Both the position numbers and the translations under genes were made by a program. From contig JAWPGT010000015.1 of the NCBI GenBank assembly GCA_034638255.1, positions 248,001-312,000 on the forward strand: a DNA stretch of 64,000 nucleotides, given 5' to 3'. Below are positions 45,794 to 57,557 of this stretch, piece after piece. The stretch comes from Coprinus comatus. Lineage: Eukaryota > Basidiomycota > Agaricomycetes > Agaricales > Agaricaceae. Position 1 is the first letter of the stretch. The number at the start of each line of letters is the position of its first letter. The notes under the pieces are model-generated. The model saw nothing but the letters and a program-made list of their open reading frames with translations, was not told the DNA's origin and made no database searches.

Positions 45794-48464
45794 TCAAGCC
45801 CACGGATTATCATCTTCTGGAAGACCATAAGGACTATTCAAAGCTTGAGCATAATCAGGAGGTGTTTGAGCCCTTGCCACAACTCCTTCCCGTCCACTTG
45901 CCGATTCCCAAGCTTTCGGATGATCGGTGCTAGTATAATGATGATTCGGATGACGGGCAGAAGAATAATCATCATCCTCTCTAACTTCATCCAAAACTCT
46001 TTCATCCGCCTCTACTCTTCTCCTATTACTTCCTTTCTGTTTCAGATCTTCAACTTCAACTTGACCTTGACCCTTATTAAGAGTAACATCTCCATCAGAA
46101 GTATTAGACGTCTCCACTTCATATCCACGTCTATATATCCTTCTTAACCCACTATTACTACCACCACGTACAGCAGGTTCTCCTTTTCTCCTATCCTTAA
46201 CTCTTTCTTCTTCTCCCACCTTATCATCTGCAACAACCAAATCAACCGCATCTGGAGGTAAAATTGGTGATCCACCATGACTACCCCCACTCCCACTCCT
46301 ACCGGTACCTCCAGATGTGGTATTTCTAGAAATAGAGGGAGGAGAGCGGACCCGGTTAACAATAGAGAAATGATTATTCGCAAGTCTTAAACTTTGACTG
46401 CTGCTTCCCGCTGAAGACGGACCAGAAGATGAAGATGCCTGTTTCGAAGTCGAAGCCGATATTTGTGCTGTTCTGGACACAACGCCACCACCACCACCAC
46501 CACCACGACGTTGATTATTATCTGAGGATGATGAATGCGAAGGGAATTTATCTGGAATCGATCCCTTTTCTTTCCCTCGAGGTTTTGTCCATGTCGTCGA
46601 TTGTAGATCCTCTTCACCCGGCCTGCTTTGTTTATAATTGACAACTTCATCATCTCTTTGCTGACGTCGACTTGTGCTTCCAACGGCACCATAACCTTCC
46701 CAAACAGGTCCTTCTCTTTCTTCCAATGCAGTTCTTCCTTTCGCTCCTCTAATCGGTGAAAACCACGCACTTCTCTCGTCACTCAAAACACGTTCCTCTT
46801 CACTCCACATCACCATCCTAGCTTGCTCCGAACTGACATCAATACAAGGATAATTATAATCCCCAAAAATATACTTCCGGCTATGATTAAACAATTCCTC
46901 ATCCCTTCATCGAGTTCACCAAAAGGCAAGTCATAGCCATCATCAATTAATTCTCCACGCCACCACCTCCCCATATATCCCCATCTTGATCTTCATCATT
47001 TCTCAAATCAGGCGCAAGGTGAACAACGTCACGAGCTTGAGAAGAAAGTAAAGGGGCATAAACATCTTCAATTTGATCAATACCAGCGACTTTGGATATA
47101 ACCCTATTAGTAACTCTTTCCGTACGGCCTTGTTGTGCTTGTGTTTCGTCTGTCGTCTTTGGTAACCAATATTTCCTTTGACCACCTTTACTATAACGAA
47201 GTCCTGCTCGAATTCTACGGTCTCGGCCAACACCTTGATGCATAAATCCTTCTGCAGGTTCGAAATCACGGTAATCCATTCCTTCTCCACGAAGTGTTGC
47301 TTTACTATCCTCGATTACATCCCGAGCACCGAAAGCGTCTCTAAAAGCGTGATAGAAAGTCATACGAGCGACGTATAGTGTATGTGGATCAATGAAATCT
47401 TTGTATGAGAAAGCGTAGTTGTGGGCAATTGCAAATAGGGGCATTTCAAGGCAAATAAGAGTATCATTGAGACCGACGGAGATGTGTTCTGCGTCTGTGT
47501 AAGGACCGAGTCGGACAATTGCATGAGCGGCAACGAGGAGAGAGATTCCGATAGATTGCCAGAAGGAGAAGAATAAAATGCCTTTGACACAAAGAAACTT
47601 GGGCACAGGTCTGATTATTGTGAGCGTCCGATGAATATTTATTTCTTGTTCGAAAAATAACGTACCGGAATGGTTTTAGATCGTCATTAACGCACATCCA
47701 GAACATCCCTAAGCAATAGAGCGCCAGACAGATACTTATATTATAAATAACGCTGATGTATAGGTAACCAGAGTTGGCGCGAAAGTCGCCCTCGTTGTAT
47801 TTTCCTGTGAACTTGAGAATGAGGGTTGCAGCTGCCAGAATTGGTTTAACCTGGACATATTCTGATTGTTGGTTAGTACAAACGATAGCTAAAGAAACAA
47901 CAGAGTGCTCACGAAGTGTACCACGTTTTAGGAATAGAAAAGTATATGGATCACTGAAGTCGATTTCGCGTTTGAAAAGGTTGATAGGAAACACTGGTTC
48001 TTTTGGATTTCGGCCGTGGAGCATGATGAGAAGAGAGCGTTCACCGCCAAGATAGCCCAACAATAGTTCGAAGAAGCAATATATAACGAATGCCTGTGTA
48101 GTTAAGTAGGTGAGCCATAGCTTTTGACTTCTGACTAATTTCAACTGACTTCGTATATGTCCCTGACGGCATCAATGACAAAGGCAGCTTCGAGGGAGAA
48201 GAGAGAAATGAGGGATGAAATAGCGTATATCGGGACCATAAGCATGATTCTGACTACCATACTGGGCCATATCAGCATATGCTTTGTCAACAACACAATA
48301 ATTGCTTACCGCTGCAAAACTGGCTTGCGATAATTCTTCAGTTGAAGCGTGATACTTAGAGCAGAGACACAGACAGCGATAACAGTCGATACACCAGCCA
48401 GCACTAGTACTTGCGTCGGTAGCCGCGAGCCAGAGCCAGAATGCCTGTCGTATATTGAGGCCAT
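45794..48464 (-). CDS. TMEM184/DUF300 multi-pass membrane protein
   Basis: Minus-strand exons 48464-48310, 48261-48150, 48093-47913, 47861-47666, 47610-46959 and 46897-45794 give 799 residues. The first 300 or so residues match the DUF300 (TMEM184/OSTalpha) family, with about seven spans and these marks: VLVLAGVSTVIAV, MVPIYAISSLISLF, FELLLGYLGGERSLLIML, LKRGTLQYVQVKPILAAATL, FFSFWQSIGISLL and NDTLICLEMPLFAIAHNYAFS. Plant relatives (LAZ1) act at the vacuole; transport substrate in fungi is unknown. The rest is a long charged tail with WSEEERVLSDERSAWFSPIRGAKGR, conserved among basidiomycetes, then Ser/Gly/Arg-rich low complexity. The last intron (46958-46898, GTGGAG donor) is the least certain; without it the protein would end at 46947. 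Confidence 0.88.
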
Positions 48465-48624
48465 CGTAGTCTCAAAGCACCAGTGGCCACAAAAAAAGAT
48501 CGCAGAGGTTTAAGGGAAGGTGACGACCAGTGATGCCATTGCCGCAGTATAGTGAACACCTGCTTACGTAATGCAATATGTCATCAGTTCTCAACCGAAA
48601 CAAAAACTAAAAAAAAAAATGCAT

Positions 48625-48708
48625 GCATTAAGAGGGAATCGAACCCCCGGCGGGTCGAGTTTGATAACTCAATGGCAACGACCCAGGTTACCACTACCCC
48701 ATTAATGC
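48625..48708 (-). tRNA. tRNA-Gly (GCC) with 14-nt intron
   Basis: The minus strand folds as a tRNA: acceptor GCATTAA/TTAATGC (7 bp), D arm GGGT/ACCT with the short AGTGGTA loop usual in tRNA-Gly, anticodon stem GGTCG/CGACC, T arm GGGGG-TTCGATT-CCCTC. The anticodon loop begins TTGCCA, giving anticodon GCC. A 14-nt intron follows position 37, the canonical place. Variable loop is four bases. The gene sits between the divergent TMEM184 and F-box genes. Anticodon assignment depends on the intron boundary that I chose. Confidence 0.85.
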
Positions 48709-48819
48709 TTACAGAAAATATGCACTTATCCTTATATGTATTATAAATCTAGTTTACATGCTACGGTTATTTGGCACAAGTTTGTGTAAACACCGAAAGG
48801 TTTATATACTACCCCCTCG

Positions 48820-50492
48820 ATGTCAGACTTTTATTGGAGCAGTGAGTGTCATACGCGCTACACGTTATATACAACATCTGACTATTGTATACAGGCCCGT
48901 GTCGCAGGAATGGAAATCAGGCCTTGGATCCCTTACCACTCGAAGTTTACTTGGAAATTTTAGACTACGTCCGCGAAGGCGAAGACCTAACTGCAAAAGA
49001 TGTTAGAAGGAATCTTTCCAACCTCGCACGCGTCTGCCGCTTCTTCTCGTCCGTTGCATTACCACGCATTTTCTCCAAGCTTGAATTCTCAGGAAGAGCG
49101 AGTCCGTCTCAGAAAAAACAAGACCCCCACTCAAGTCGATTTGCCCGAGCTATCTTGAGAAGAGAAGAGCCAGCAAAGTCTTTCGCGACTTACGTCAAGA
49201 ATTGTACTTTTCACTCCTGGCAAATCCAAACGGGTGACAACGAATTTGTTATTCGAACCCATAACGCTTTTTTCACGATGTATTGCAACGCGCTATCGAA
49301 GATGTCCTCCATCGAATCAATCAGACTGAGTATGGTTACAATCGACATCCAGTTGATCAAAGCCTTGAAGAAGCTGAAGAAGTTGACATCGCTATATTTC
49401 TCTCGTTGCTTGTTTGAAGAAGGACTTGACCTGACGTACCTCAAGGAATTCGCCTCAAGTCTCAAGCTAAACTCGCTGGTTATTTTGCACTGTGATCAAG
49501 ATCATGTTGTTCATAATGCATTCACACGTAACATCGACTACGAACATATAAAGTCACTCGAAGTTGATAATTGGGACATTATACAGCATATCACTGAACT
49601 GGATAGCGAATTGTGTTTAGAAAATCTGGCAATCCACGATGTCAAAGACGTGGCACTCCTTCCTACACTATTTGCAAGATTGCCCAAATTGTCACAGCTA
49701 CACATACATCGCATTCAAGTCTTACATATCGATGAATATGCACTTTCCATCACATTCCCTCGATATTTATTGAATGAATTGGCCATCATCGACTGTCCAC
49801 CAGCTCTCCTCTCCCTCTTGGCGCCTACTAGACCATTGAAAAAAGTCTGCGGTGTAGGTGCTCTGGTCGTGGAAGGGCATAATAGACTATCCCTTCCCTC
49901 ACTTGATTGTACATTCTTGAAATCTTTACAGAGTTCAACAGCATCTATATCAGATCTTACCATTCCTGCACATGCATACACACTCGACTCCCTTCAATCA
50001 TATATGCCGGATATTGCTACATTGAGACTCGTGTGGTTTCTTGAAAACTGGAAGGATGATATAGTTTTGCCAAAAGATGCAAATAATGTGGCAAAGGTGA
50101 GCCCCTTCACAAGTAATTTGCGTTAGACTTGCTAACAACCCATTCTCAAGATTATGTCGGACCTGTTTCAACAGTGGCCACCAAACCCATCCATTCGACG
50201 CCTCATTCTTGATAGCAGTTCGAGTGCTGAACATCGTCCCCAATATCTTGACCTTCAATCTCAACATGATCTCCTTCAAACAACCATTTCCACCGCATTT
50301 CCAAACATTGAACAAGTTAACTTTATTTCGTGCATCAATTGGTGCCGGTCGTCTTCGGAAAAGACATGGCATGCTTACGTTCCTCAATCCAAACGAGAAC
50401 ATGCCTTCTTCCTATGGAACCCTATTCGTGAACAACTGGTCGACTACGAAGGTTGCTATGCACAAGTCTTTGACGTGGAATCTCTTACTTGA
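48820..50492 (+). CDS. F-box protein
   Basis: Exons 48820-48841, 48895-50096 and 50151-50492 give 521 residues. Exon 1 codes only MSDFYWS plus one base; its ATG and GTGAGT donor are also visible in the tandem copy downstream, which supports the start. The F-box occupies residues about 15-65 (LDPLPLEVYLEILDYV, then NLSNLARVCRFFSSVALPRIFSKLEF) and would bind Skp1 to form an SCF ubiquitin ligase. The rest is a leucine-rich stretch with irregular repeats (KKLKKLTSLYFSRCLF, FARLPKLSQLHIHRI), likely to recognise targets. In Agaricomycetes such genes form large, fast-changing families. Target unknown. Confidence 0.85.
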
Positions 50493-50813
50493 AATAAAGA
50501 AATCAAATATATACCCTGAGCCCGTGTTTATTGGGATGCCCAGGGACGTAGAGGGCAGCAGGCCTACCCCCATTCGGGACAACATTAATTTGATTATTAC
50601 CCCACGTCATCACTTCACCCAAAAGCCAAATTTCTTTATGCTTTGTTCGATATTAATTCCACAATAGGCCATAGCGAAGGTCCTGCCATCTTCTCCCCAA
50701 TAAATTTACTACCGACCCTTGAAGAACTTCCCCTGACCTGAATACGATATAGAATACAAGACTACCAATGATTGCCTTTGTCGACTGTTATAATGCTACA
50801 GTCGGTATGAAAG
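50493..50813. other. Spacer after F-box gene
   Basis: No gene seen; a frame at 50209-50667 is read-through of the F-box gene in another phase. Confidence 0.45.
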
Positions 50814-50891
50814 GTGGCCGCAGGATATAAAACAGTGACATGCGCGACCTTCTCAACATCAACACCAGTTCTCTCATTCTCTCAACTTGTC

Positions 50892-51800
50892 ATGACTTTT
50901 GATACCCACAACTTCCCCAACTCCTCTGGAGGAGCTTCGCCGAATACACATTGTCCACTACCCGATCCGGCTACACAGTCCAGACATTTCCAAATTTCTG
51001 TCCCGTCAACTTGCTCTCCAACTGCCCACTATCCATCGCATTTGAAAACCTCCCAGCGCATACGCATTCCGGAACCTCCTCGCCTTTACAACAAGCGCCA
51101 TCATCAGCACCAACTTCGGGATCACGCCGTACCACAATACTATATACCACTCGCATTACATCGAAGACGACCATCTACGCACAAGATTTTAGAAGACTCT
51201 CGGCTACCCTTTCCTCATCGTCTTAAATATGATAATACTATGATGTTGAGACCATGTTTACCTCTTCATACATACGATCAACGTCGCCATTCAACTTCTC
51301 CTACAACTACAACTACAACTACCTCATTTACTATTCCTATTTCTTTAACTCTTCGTCGATCACCACCTCCACGATCACCACTTCATTCCCATCCCTCTCG
51401 CACTTGGACTGGAAGAAAGAAAGTCTCAAGTTCGGGTACTAATTTATTGAATACCGACATCGATACCAATACAACGTTACCTAGGGTTCTAATTCCGACT
51501 TTACCTTTATGTTCATCCAATGTGGAATATCATGGTTCCGATCCTGATTCTGATTCATCACTTCAACTACCCCCAATTCAAAATGAAATTATTAGAAGAG
51601 GTTCAAGTGATTTGTCGGCTTCACTTCAAAGTCATTTTTGGAATGGTTCTGGTTCTTGTTCCGGTGGTTCTCAACCTCAATGTGTGGAAACAGGCGTAGG
51701 AGAGGAGGAGGAGGGGAGGGAGACGGACTCTGAAGGTTTGACACAAACGCCAATGCAAAGGGGGCGGAAGGGGTCGAATTCTAGTGCAATGTCATATTAG
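50892..51800 (+). CDS. Low-complexity protein of unknown function
   Basis: An uninterrupted frame from the ATG at 50892 (or 50814) to the stop at 51800, 302 residues from the later start. The product is rich in Ser, Thr, Pro, Arg and His, with a Thr run (TTTTTTT) and an acidic segment GVGEEEEGRETDSEG near the end. There is no membrane segment or recognisable domain; it would be largely disordered. A leader rich in ctctca/catcaacacc precedes the ATG. It lies between the F-box gene and its broken duplicate, so it may have been inserted or retained during that duplication. The open frame is long for chance, but composition bias lowers my confidence. Confidence 0.45.
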   Translation: MTFDTHNFPNSSGGASPNTHCPLPDPATQSRHFQISVPSTCSPTAHYPSHLKTSQRIRIPEPPRLYNKRHHQHQLRDHAVPQYYIPLALHRRRPSTHKILEDSRLPFPHRLKYDNTMMLRPCLPLHTYDQRRHSTSPTTTTTTTSFTIPISLTLRRSPPPRSPLHSHPSRTWTGRKKVSSSGTNLLNTDIDTNTTLPRVLIPTLPLCSSNVEYHGSDPDSDSSLQLPPIQNEIIRRGSSDLSASLQSHFWNGSGSCSGGSQPQCVETGVGEEEEGRETDSEGLTQTPMQRGRKGSNSSAMSY

Positions 51801-52092
51801 TATTATCTTGAAGGAGGGTTTTCAGTGATGGCGTGTAAATTGGGAATTGATTGCTGGGGTTAATGTTATTATGAATATGGGACTCGGCCTTCGTGATTTG
51901 TCTTATTTTAATTTTTTATTCTTTGTTTATTTTTATTCTACGATTCATTGACTTTTTAGCCTGGATAGTTAGTGCATATAATGAGATTGAATGTTATGTT
52001 ACCAGTGTTAGTTTTGTAAGCTTGAGGCTTGGTTTTGGTTTCGGCCGCGTATTTGCCCCTATTTACGAGACACTTGTTTCTTGCCATCACAA

Positions 52093-53760
52093 ATGCCTGA
52101 CTTTGATCCTCATTGAAGTAGTGAGCAGAATATTCTTCATATATGCTATTGATTCTGATTATCACATAGGCCCACTGCGCAGGAATAGAAGTCGGGTCTT
52201 AGATCCCATACCGCCTGAAATTTACTTGGAAATTATAGACTACTTCTGCGAAGGTGAAAACTTGACCGCGGAAGATGTTAGAACAACCTTTTCCAACCTT
52301 TCTCTTGTCTGTCGCTTCTTCGCGTTCATCACGGTACCGCGCCTTTTTTCCAAACTTGAATTTGATAAAAGAGACGACAAATTTCAGACGGCATTTATCC
52401 CTTACACAAACAGTTTTGCCTAGTCTATCCTGGATGAAGATGAACGAGCAAATCGACTTGCAATTTATGTCAAGAATTGCTCTTTCTACGTCAGAAGTCC
52501 AACGAATAATCCCAATTCTCCTTTCCGAGTCGAGAATGCGTTTCCCTTCACCTATTGCGGCGCGATACGGAGGATGACCTCCCTTGAGCCAATGACAATG
52601 GACTAGGCTATAATCGACATACAGTTGATGAACGGGTTACAAGAGCTAAAGAAGCTTTCCTCGATAGAATTCCGTTGTTCCTCTTTTGATATAAAGGACT
52701 TGACCTCTCGGATATCAAGGAATTCGTCTTAGGACTCAAGCTAAACTCGCTATATATCCTTAAGCCTCCTCGAGATCGCATTTTCCATGATGTATTCACA
52801 AACATCTTCGATTATAGCCATCTGAAGGCTCTCAGTGTCGATGACTGGAGTATTGTCAAGCACATTTCCGAATTGGATGGCGAGCTGCCTTTAGAGGAGC
52901 TAAGAATATACGACGTCGAAGACGCAACACTTCTCCCTACGGTGTTTGTAAAAATGCCCAAGGTATCGCAACTGTGCCTAGATTGGATCAAAATCAGAGA
53001 AATAGATGACTACCAGCCTACTGTAATATTCCCGCGGCATCTGTTGAAGGACTTGTCCGTCATTGACTGACTGCCCTCCTGCTCTCATTCCTCTTATAGC
53101 CCATTCTAGGCCTTTAAAGATTGTTCGGGCTATGGCTATCCTGAGTGTTGAGCAGTCCTCTCCAGAAATATTACCACTATTCCTTTTGTTCTTCAAGTCT
53201 TTACAGCTACTATAACTGAAATTTCTATCCCCGTATGTATATTTATACTCTATTGACTGCCTCCAATCACACATGCCGAATATTACCATGCTGGAAATTT
53301 CATGGTGTTGGCATAAGTCCGGCGGATGGTATGTTTAATGTGCGAAATAAAATTGCTCTTGCAAAGGTGAACGTCATCATGTACGATCTATTATCACTAC
53401 GCATACTAACATTCACTTCCAAGATTTTGTCGAAGTTGTTTCTACAATGGCCACCAAACCCGTCCGTTCAACGTCTCACCCTGGAAATCACTCTCAAACC
53501 TGAGCATCATCCTCCATCTCTTGATCCTCAGGCCCAGTATGACATCCTTCAATCAATCATTTCTGTAGCATTTCCAAACATTGAAGTTAACTTTACTAAA
53601 TGGGTCAATTGGAGGTGTCAATCGGCTACCGGAAAGACATGACGTGCTTACGTTCCTAGAGCAAATCGAAAGGAGGCATACCGCAAATTGGAAGGTATAC
53701 GTGAGAAGCTGGTTGATTATGAGGGTTGCTATGCAGATGTTTTTGAAGGAATGACTTGAA
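52093..53760 (+). pseudogene. Broken tandem duplicate of the F-box gene
   Basis: Parallels the intact F-box gene from exon 1 to the end. Exon 1 (52093-52120) reads MPDFDPH then a stop, but the GTGAGC donor and the acceptor before GCCCACTGCGCAGGAATA at 52170 are kept. The F-box region is still readable (LDPIPPEIYLEIIDYF, NLSLVCRFFAF). A TAG stop follows NSFA at about 52421 and frames change several times afterwards, for example at 52605 and 53068. Matching segments continue up to LVDYEGCYADVFEG near 53750. Several independent lesions mean it is a true pseudogene and not a sequence error. Confidence 0.85.
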
Positions 53761-53987
53761 ATATATTGGGCCCAAAATCATCGTGTATATCCGTAGTATA
53801 AAAGAGAGTTGAAAGAGAATGTGATACGTATATAATCCAGAATCGAAAAAGAGATGTGACTATTACATTACAACTTGGCGTACATACATTCAACTTGACT
53901 GAAAATTAACATGTCCATACATACGTAGTGAAAATCCACCTTCCTCCCTTGCCAAAACAGCATTTCCTTCAACTATTTAACTCGTCA

Positions 53988-55223
53988 CTAGTTAACATTA
54001 TCCGAATTCACTTCCAACAAAATAGTAGTTCCAGTATGTCCTTCTACTACTTTCAAAGGTCGGTTCCCATCATCAATTCCATCATCTTGAACTTGAGGCA
54101 TTTGTTGAACTTCGGACACTACATTTTCCACCACCTCTGATAACTTCAACCTGTTTGACTCGGAATTCAAATGAGAAATTTCACTGATTGGAGTCATTGT
54201 TCTAGGTGAATCACTAATAATACCAATACCAATACCAAAGTCGCTGTTGTTGTTGTTCTTGGGATTATTAAGTATAGTTTGAAAACTATCACCTAATTCG
54301 ACTTGAAGAGTTGGAATTCCTGGACCTTTTGGAGGACCTCCCAGTGAGTTACTAGGAGTAGTAGTAGTAGTAGTAGGTTGGGTGGTTAAGGGGGTCGCAC
54401 TGTTAGAATTATGAACTGCAACCGAATTGGATGCTGACGCAGTGAGTGGATGATGGTGTGGATAGTTGTTAGTGAGTCGAGGTTGAGGTTGCAGTTGAGG
54501 TTCCAGGAATGGAGGATTTGTGTTTACGGTATTGGTATTGGTTGTAATGAGATTGAGATTTGGATTCAGTGGATTTGGATTATTAGATTCCGTTTGAGCA
54601 GTAATACTCGTTAATCTAGATTTTTTGAATCCGAATCCGAAATTGAAACCAAAGACGTAGGATAATCCAATCAGATGTAGGATGATTAATATTGAGCTAA
54701 CGAATATACCAGTCTACCAAAAAAAAAAAAAAAAAAAAAAAAAAGCAAATGTCAAGGGGCAATGAATAACGAACGACTCAGACTCTATGATTCTACTTAC
54801 CTTCATGATTGGACTTTTATTTATTACATCCCAAAGTGATATTATGGATGTTAGAAAAATTGATGCCAAAGCTAATAAAGACCATGCCTAAAAATTAAAA
54901 TTAAAATAAAAAAGACACCCAAGACGAGTGTATATGTGAATCATCAATATGAATTAGGATTCTTTTTTATTTATTTAGGACTTACTTGTGGGATGTATAA
55001 AGCGAATATAAATGCGTATTCGTGTTGTTCCATTAGATTCTAATTATAATCGATGATATGAATTAATTAGTTTTCATGTTTTTCATGTGTTTTATATTCA
55101 GGGAGTGAGTTCCGAACATTGATAGAAAGTGAGAATGAAGGTGAGGGTGAAGATGAGATTTGGATTGAATGAAAGTTTGAGATCATCAGAGACTTGTCAC
55201 AGGATTTGGAACAAAGCTAGAGG

Positions 55224-55267
<44 letters not shown>

Positions 55268-56051
55268 TACTTGATAATTAGCTCCTTTAATATCTCCCGA
55301 AACATAAATAAGACCAACTCCAAATCCAGTAGCTATCAAACTACTAAATAACGATATTATACCAAGTGTGAAAGATGATATTGGGAGATGGTAGTCGGAG
55401 AATATTATTGTTGAGATGGCACTGTAAAATGTGTGAATTGTGAGTGTGAATTTTATGGATATGGATTCGGGTATATGAGAATTTTAGAGGAGAATGCGAT
55501 TCTCAATACGAAAAGAGGTGAAGATGAAGAAAGAAGAAGAGTTTACATAGTAGAAGGTAAAACTTACGTCATTATCAAACCATTCTATCAAACGTCAGTA
55601 TTATCCCAAAACAAGAAAGAATTAAAAAAAAATATATATACAACAACTCTATCAGTTCAAAATTTCACAAAAGAATAACCCCCCTCCCCCCCCCCCATTT
55701 CTCATCCTCGGACCTCCATCTTCACCACATCAAAAAAAACTTAACCAAAGAAAAAGAAAAAGAAAAAGAAAAAGAAAAACTCACCATAACACTCAAACTA
55801 TCCCATCTCCTACACATCTTATCTCTAAACCTTTCCCATCTAACATAATTTCTTCCAGGATTATCTCTTATCAAATAGAATTCTTTACCAAATGTTTGTG
55901 AGATTTTTAAAGCTAGAGATGAAAATGAAAATGTTGGTGGTGTTGGTGAGTTTTCCGGTGATGTTGGTGTTGGTGTTGGTGTTGGTGTTGGTGTTGGTGT
56001 TTTTACTTGGGGGATGTTTACGGTTGAGTTTTTGAAAGGGAGATTTGACAT
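53988..56051 (-). CDS. Multi-pass membrane protein with low-complexity tails, unknown
   Basis: Minus-strand exons 56051-55785, 55584-55568 (17-nt microexon), 55421-55271, 55039-54986, 54887-54801 and 54713-53988 give 433 residues. The microexon NGLIMT is needed to join exon 1 to the first membrane span in frame. The N-terminus has a Thr-Pro repeat (TPTPTPTPTP) coded by GGTGTT repeats on the plus strand. The core has about five hydrophobic segments: AISTIIFSDYHLPISS, LISLFSSLIATGFGVGLIYV, EYAFIFALYIP, WSLLALASIFLTSIISLW and TGIFVSSILIILHLIGLSYV. The C-terminal tail is Asn/Pro/Thr/Ser-rich with no motif. No family recognised. Introns are unusually long for the locus (87-231 bp) and one contains the AG repeat. 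Confidence 0.75.
54718..54744. repeat. Poly-A tract
   Basis: About 25 consecutive A on the plus strand (T on the gene strand), in the last intron of the multi-pass membrane protein gene, where it can act as the pyrimidine tract before the acceptor. Confidence 0.85.
55227..55262. repeat. AG dinucleotide microsatellite
   Basis: About 18 units of AG lie in the third intron of the multi-pass membrane protein gene. Such tracts vary in length between strains. Confidence 0.9.
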
Positions 56052-57557
56052 TTGGTATTCTTCAAGTTGGAGTTTGTTTTGTCAAGTTATTGTTGTTGCT
56101 AAATGTGTCGGATTTAGGTAGTGGGTGATAGTAGGACTAGAAAGATAACAGCGGTGTAGGTAGTACTGGACCCTGGTATAAGGGAATTAGAAAGGGAAAG
56201 GTTTGAAACGTTTCTTTAAAAACCCTTCCCTAACATATATATATATATGTATGTATGTGCATATATTTATACTACTATTCAAGTTTGAAGATGGTGGTGA
56301 TCTATCATCAAACGTTCAACTGACAGTTTACCTCCCATGAGCTTCAGAAAGAGGAACTTCAAGGGAAATTTGGTAAGGGATGGGAACCTCACCACTCAGT
56401 AAAGAAGTCGGATGTTTTATTTTTACTGGACTGAGTGGTTTCCACAGTACACACAACTAATGAGCTTTTTTGATGAAGAAGGTTTAATTTTGAAACATGA
56501 CATGTGGGACATTGTGTTGATGTGAACGTCACTGCCGCCGTTTATGGTATCCCATGTTTATTACTTGGTAGAAATGAGATGAGATAAATAATGACTTTTT
56601 GTATGTCAGTCAAGACTCAAGGGTAACTACAGTTACTGTTGAAGGAAGATTTTCATTCAAAAGTTATATCCTCCTTGGTGCTAATGTCCGAGCGTTTTCA
56701 ATTGTGTTAATATGTAACAACTCTCTTTAACGGTACGGTGTACTGAAGGCTTCTTACTATTTATACCAGCCCGCAGCACCGCCTGGGAACCTTGGAACAT
56801 GTATTGCCTCCCTTGAATTAAAAGTTTGCGCCACGGTCCGTTGTACTATTGAATTTTGCAACAGATATCAAGTATCTGAAACTTCTTCCATCTGTCTCAT
56901 AACATAACCTAGTGCTGTACTACATTTTGTTAAAATACAATAACAATATGATGATAAAGATTGACAAGGTCATCGCCTTCTGTCAATGTCACATGTGTGC
57001 CAATATGCATATGGAAAATGATCGGATGAGTAAATGTGGTGATAAGTAGGGAAGTGCCAGTAACCCTTCAAGGGGGCCTGAAGACCTGAAGCTTGAAGGA
57101 CCTGACGACTCGGAGTATGAGTTTGATGGTTTATTCTACTTATCGCCGCTTAGTCCATTCCGAGCCCCGACGACTTGTTACTTTGACCTTGATCAATGAA
57201 AAAAGTTCTCTTTAGGACGTTACCCTTGATTATCTTCCAAGTCATTTGTCAATCAATAGAGATGGAAGTGCCAGTAGAAGTCAGTTGCCCTGTTATATAT
57301 AGCTTAGACTGTGCACTTGGTTGTTCGGTCAAGTTTATGTGACGACGGTTGAAATGGTGATGACTATGTATAAGAAAGAGAAAGAAAACACTGTACGATA
57401 TTTTATGAATGTTGAATAATATATTTTGTGTGAGCCGTTGAAGACGGGATAGGGGATAAAGTTGAGTGTGGGATAATGGAGTGATGTGAAATGTCACAGG
57501 ACTTGTGAGTGGGATATTTGAATTTGGACCAAAGCACATCCACCACAAACACAGCAA
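56052..57557. other. Divergent promoter region
   Basis: 1.5 kb between the divergent membrane protein and FHA-RING genes. It has an ATATATAT run at 56237-56249. No gene seen; the minus-strand frames at 57249-57681 overlap the next gene and have no family match. Confidence 0.5.

Noticed and set aside
45279..45803. Long minus-strand frame of about 174 residues
   Set aside because: Rich in Phe because of A runs on the plus strand, overlaps the 3' end of the TMEM184 gene and has no family resemblance.
46144..46782. Minus-strand frames with HHHH or VVVV runs
   Set aside because: Other phases of the low-complexity tail of the TMEM184 protein.
50209..50667. Plus-strand frame of 152 residues
   Set aside because: Alternative phase of the last F-box exon.
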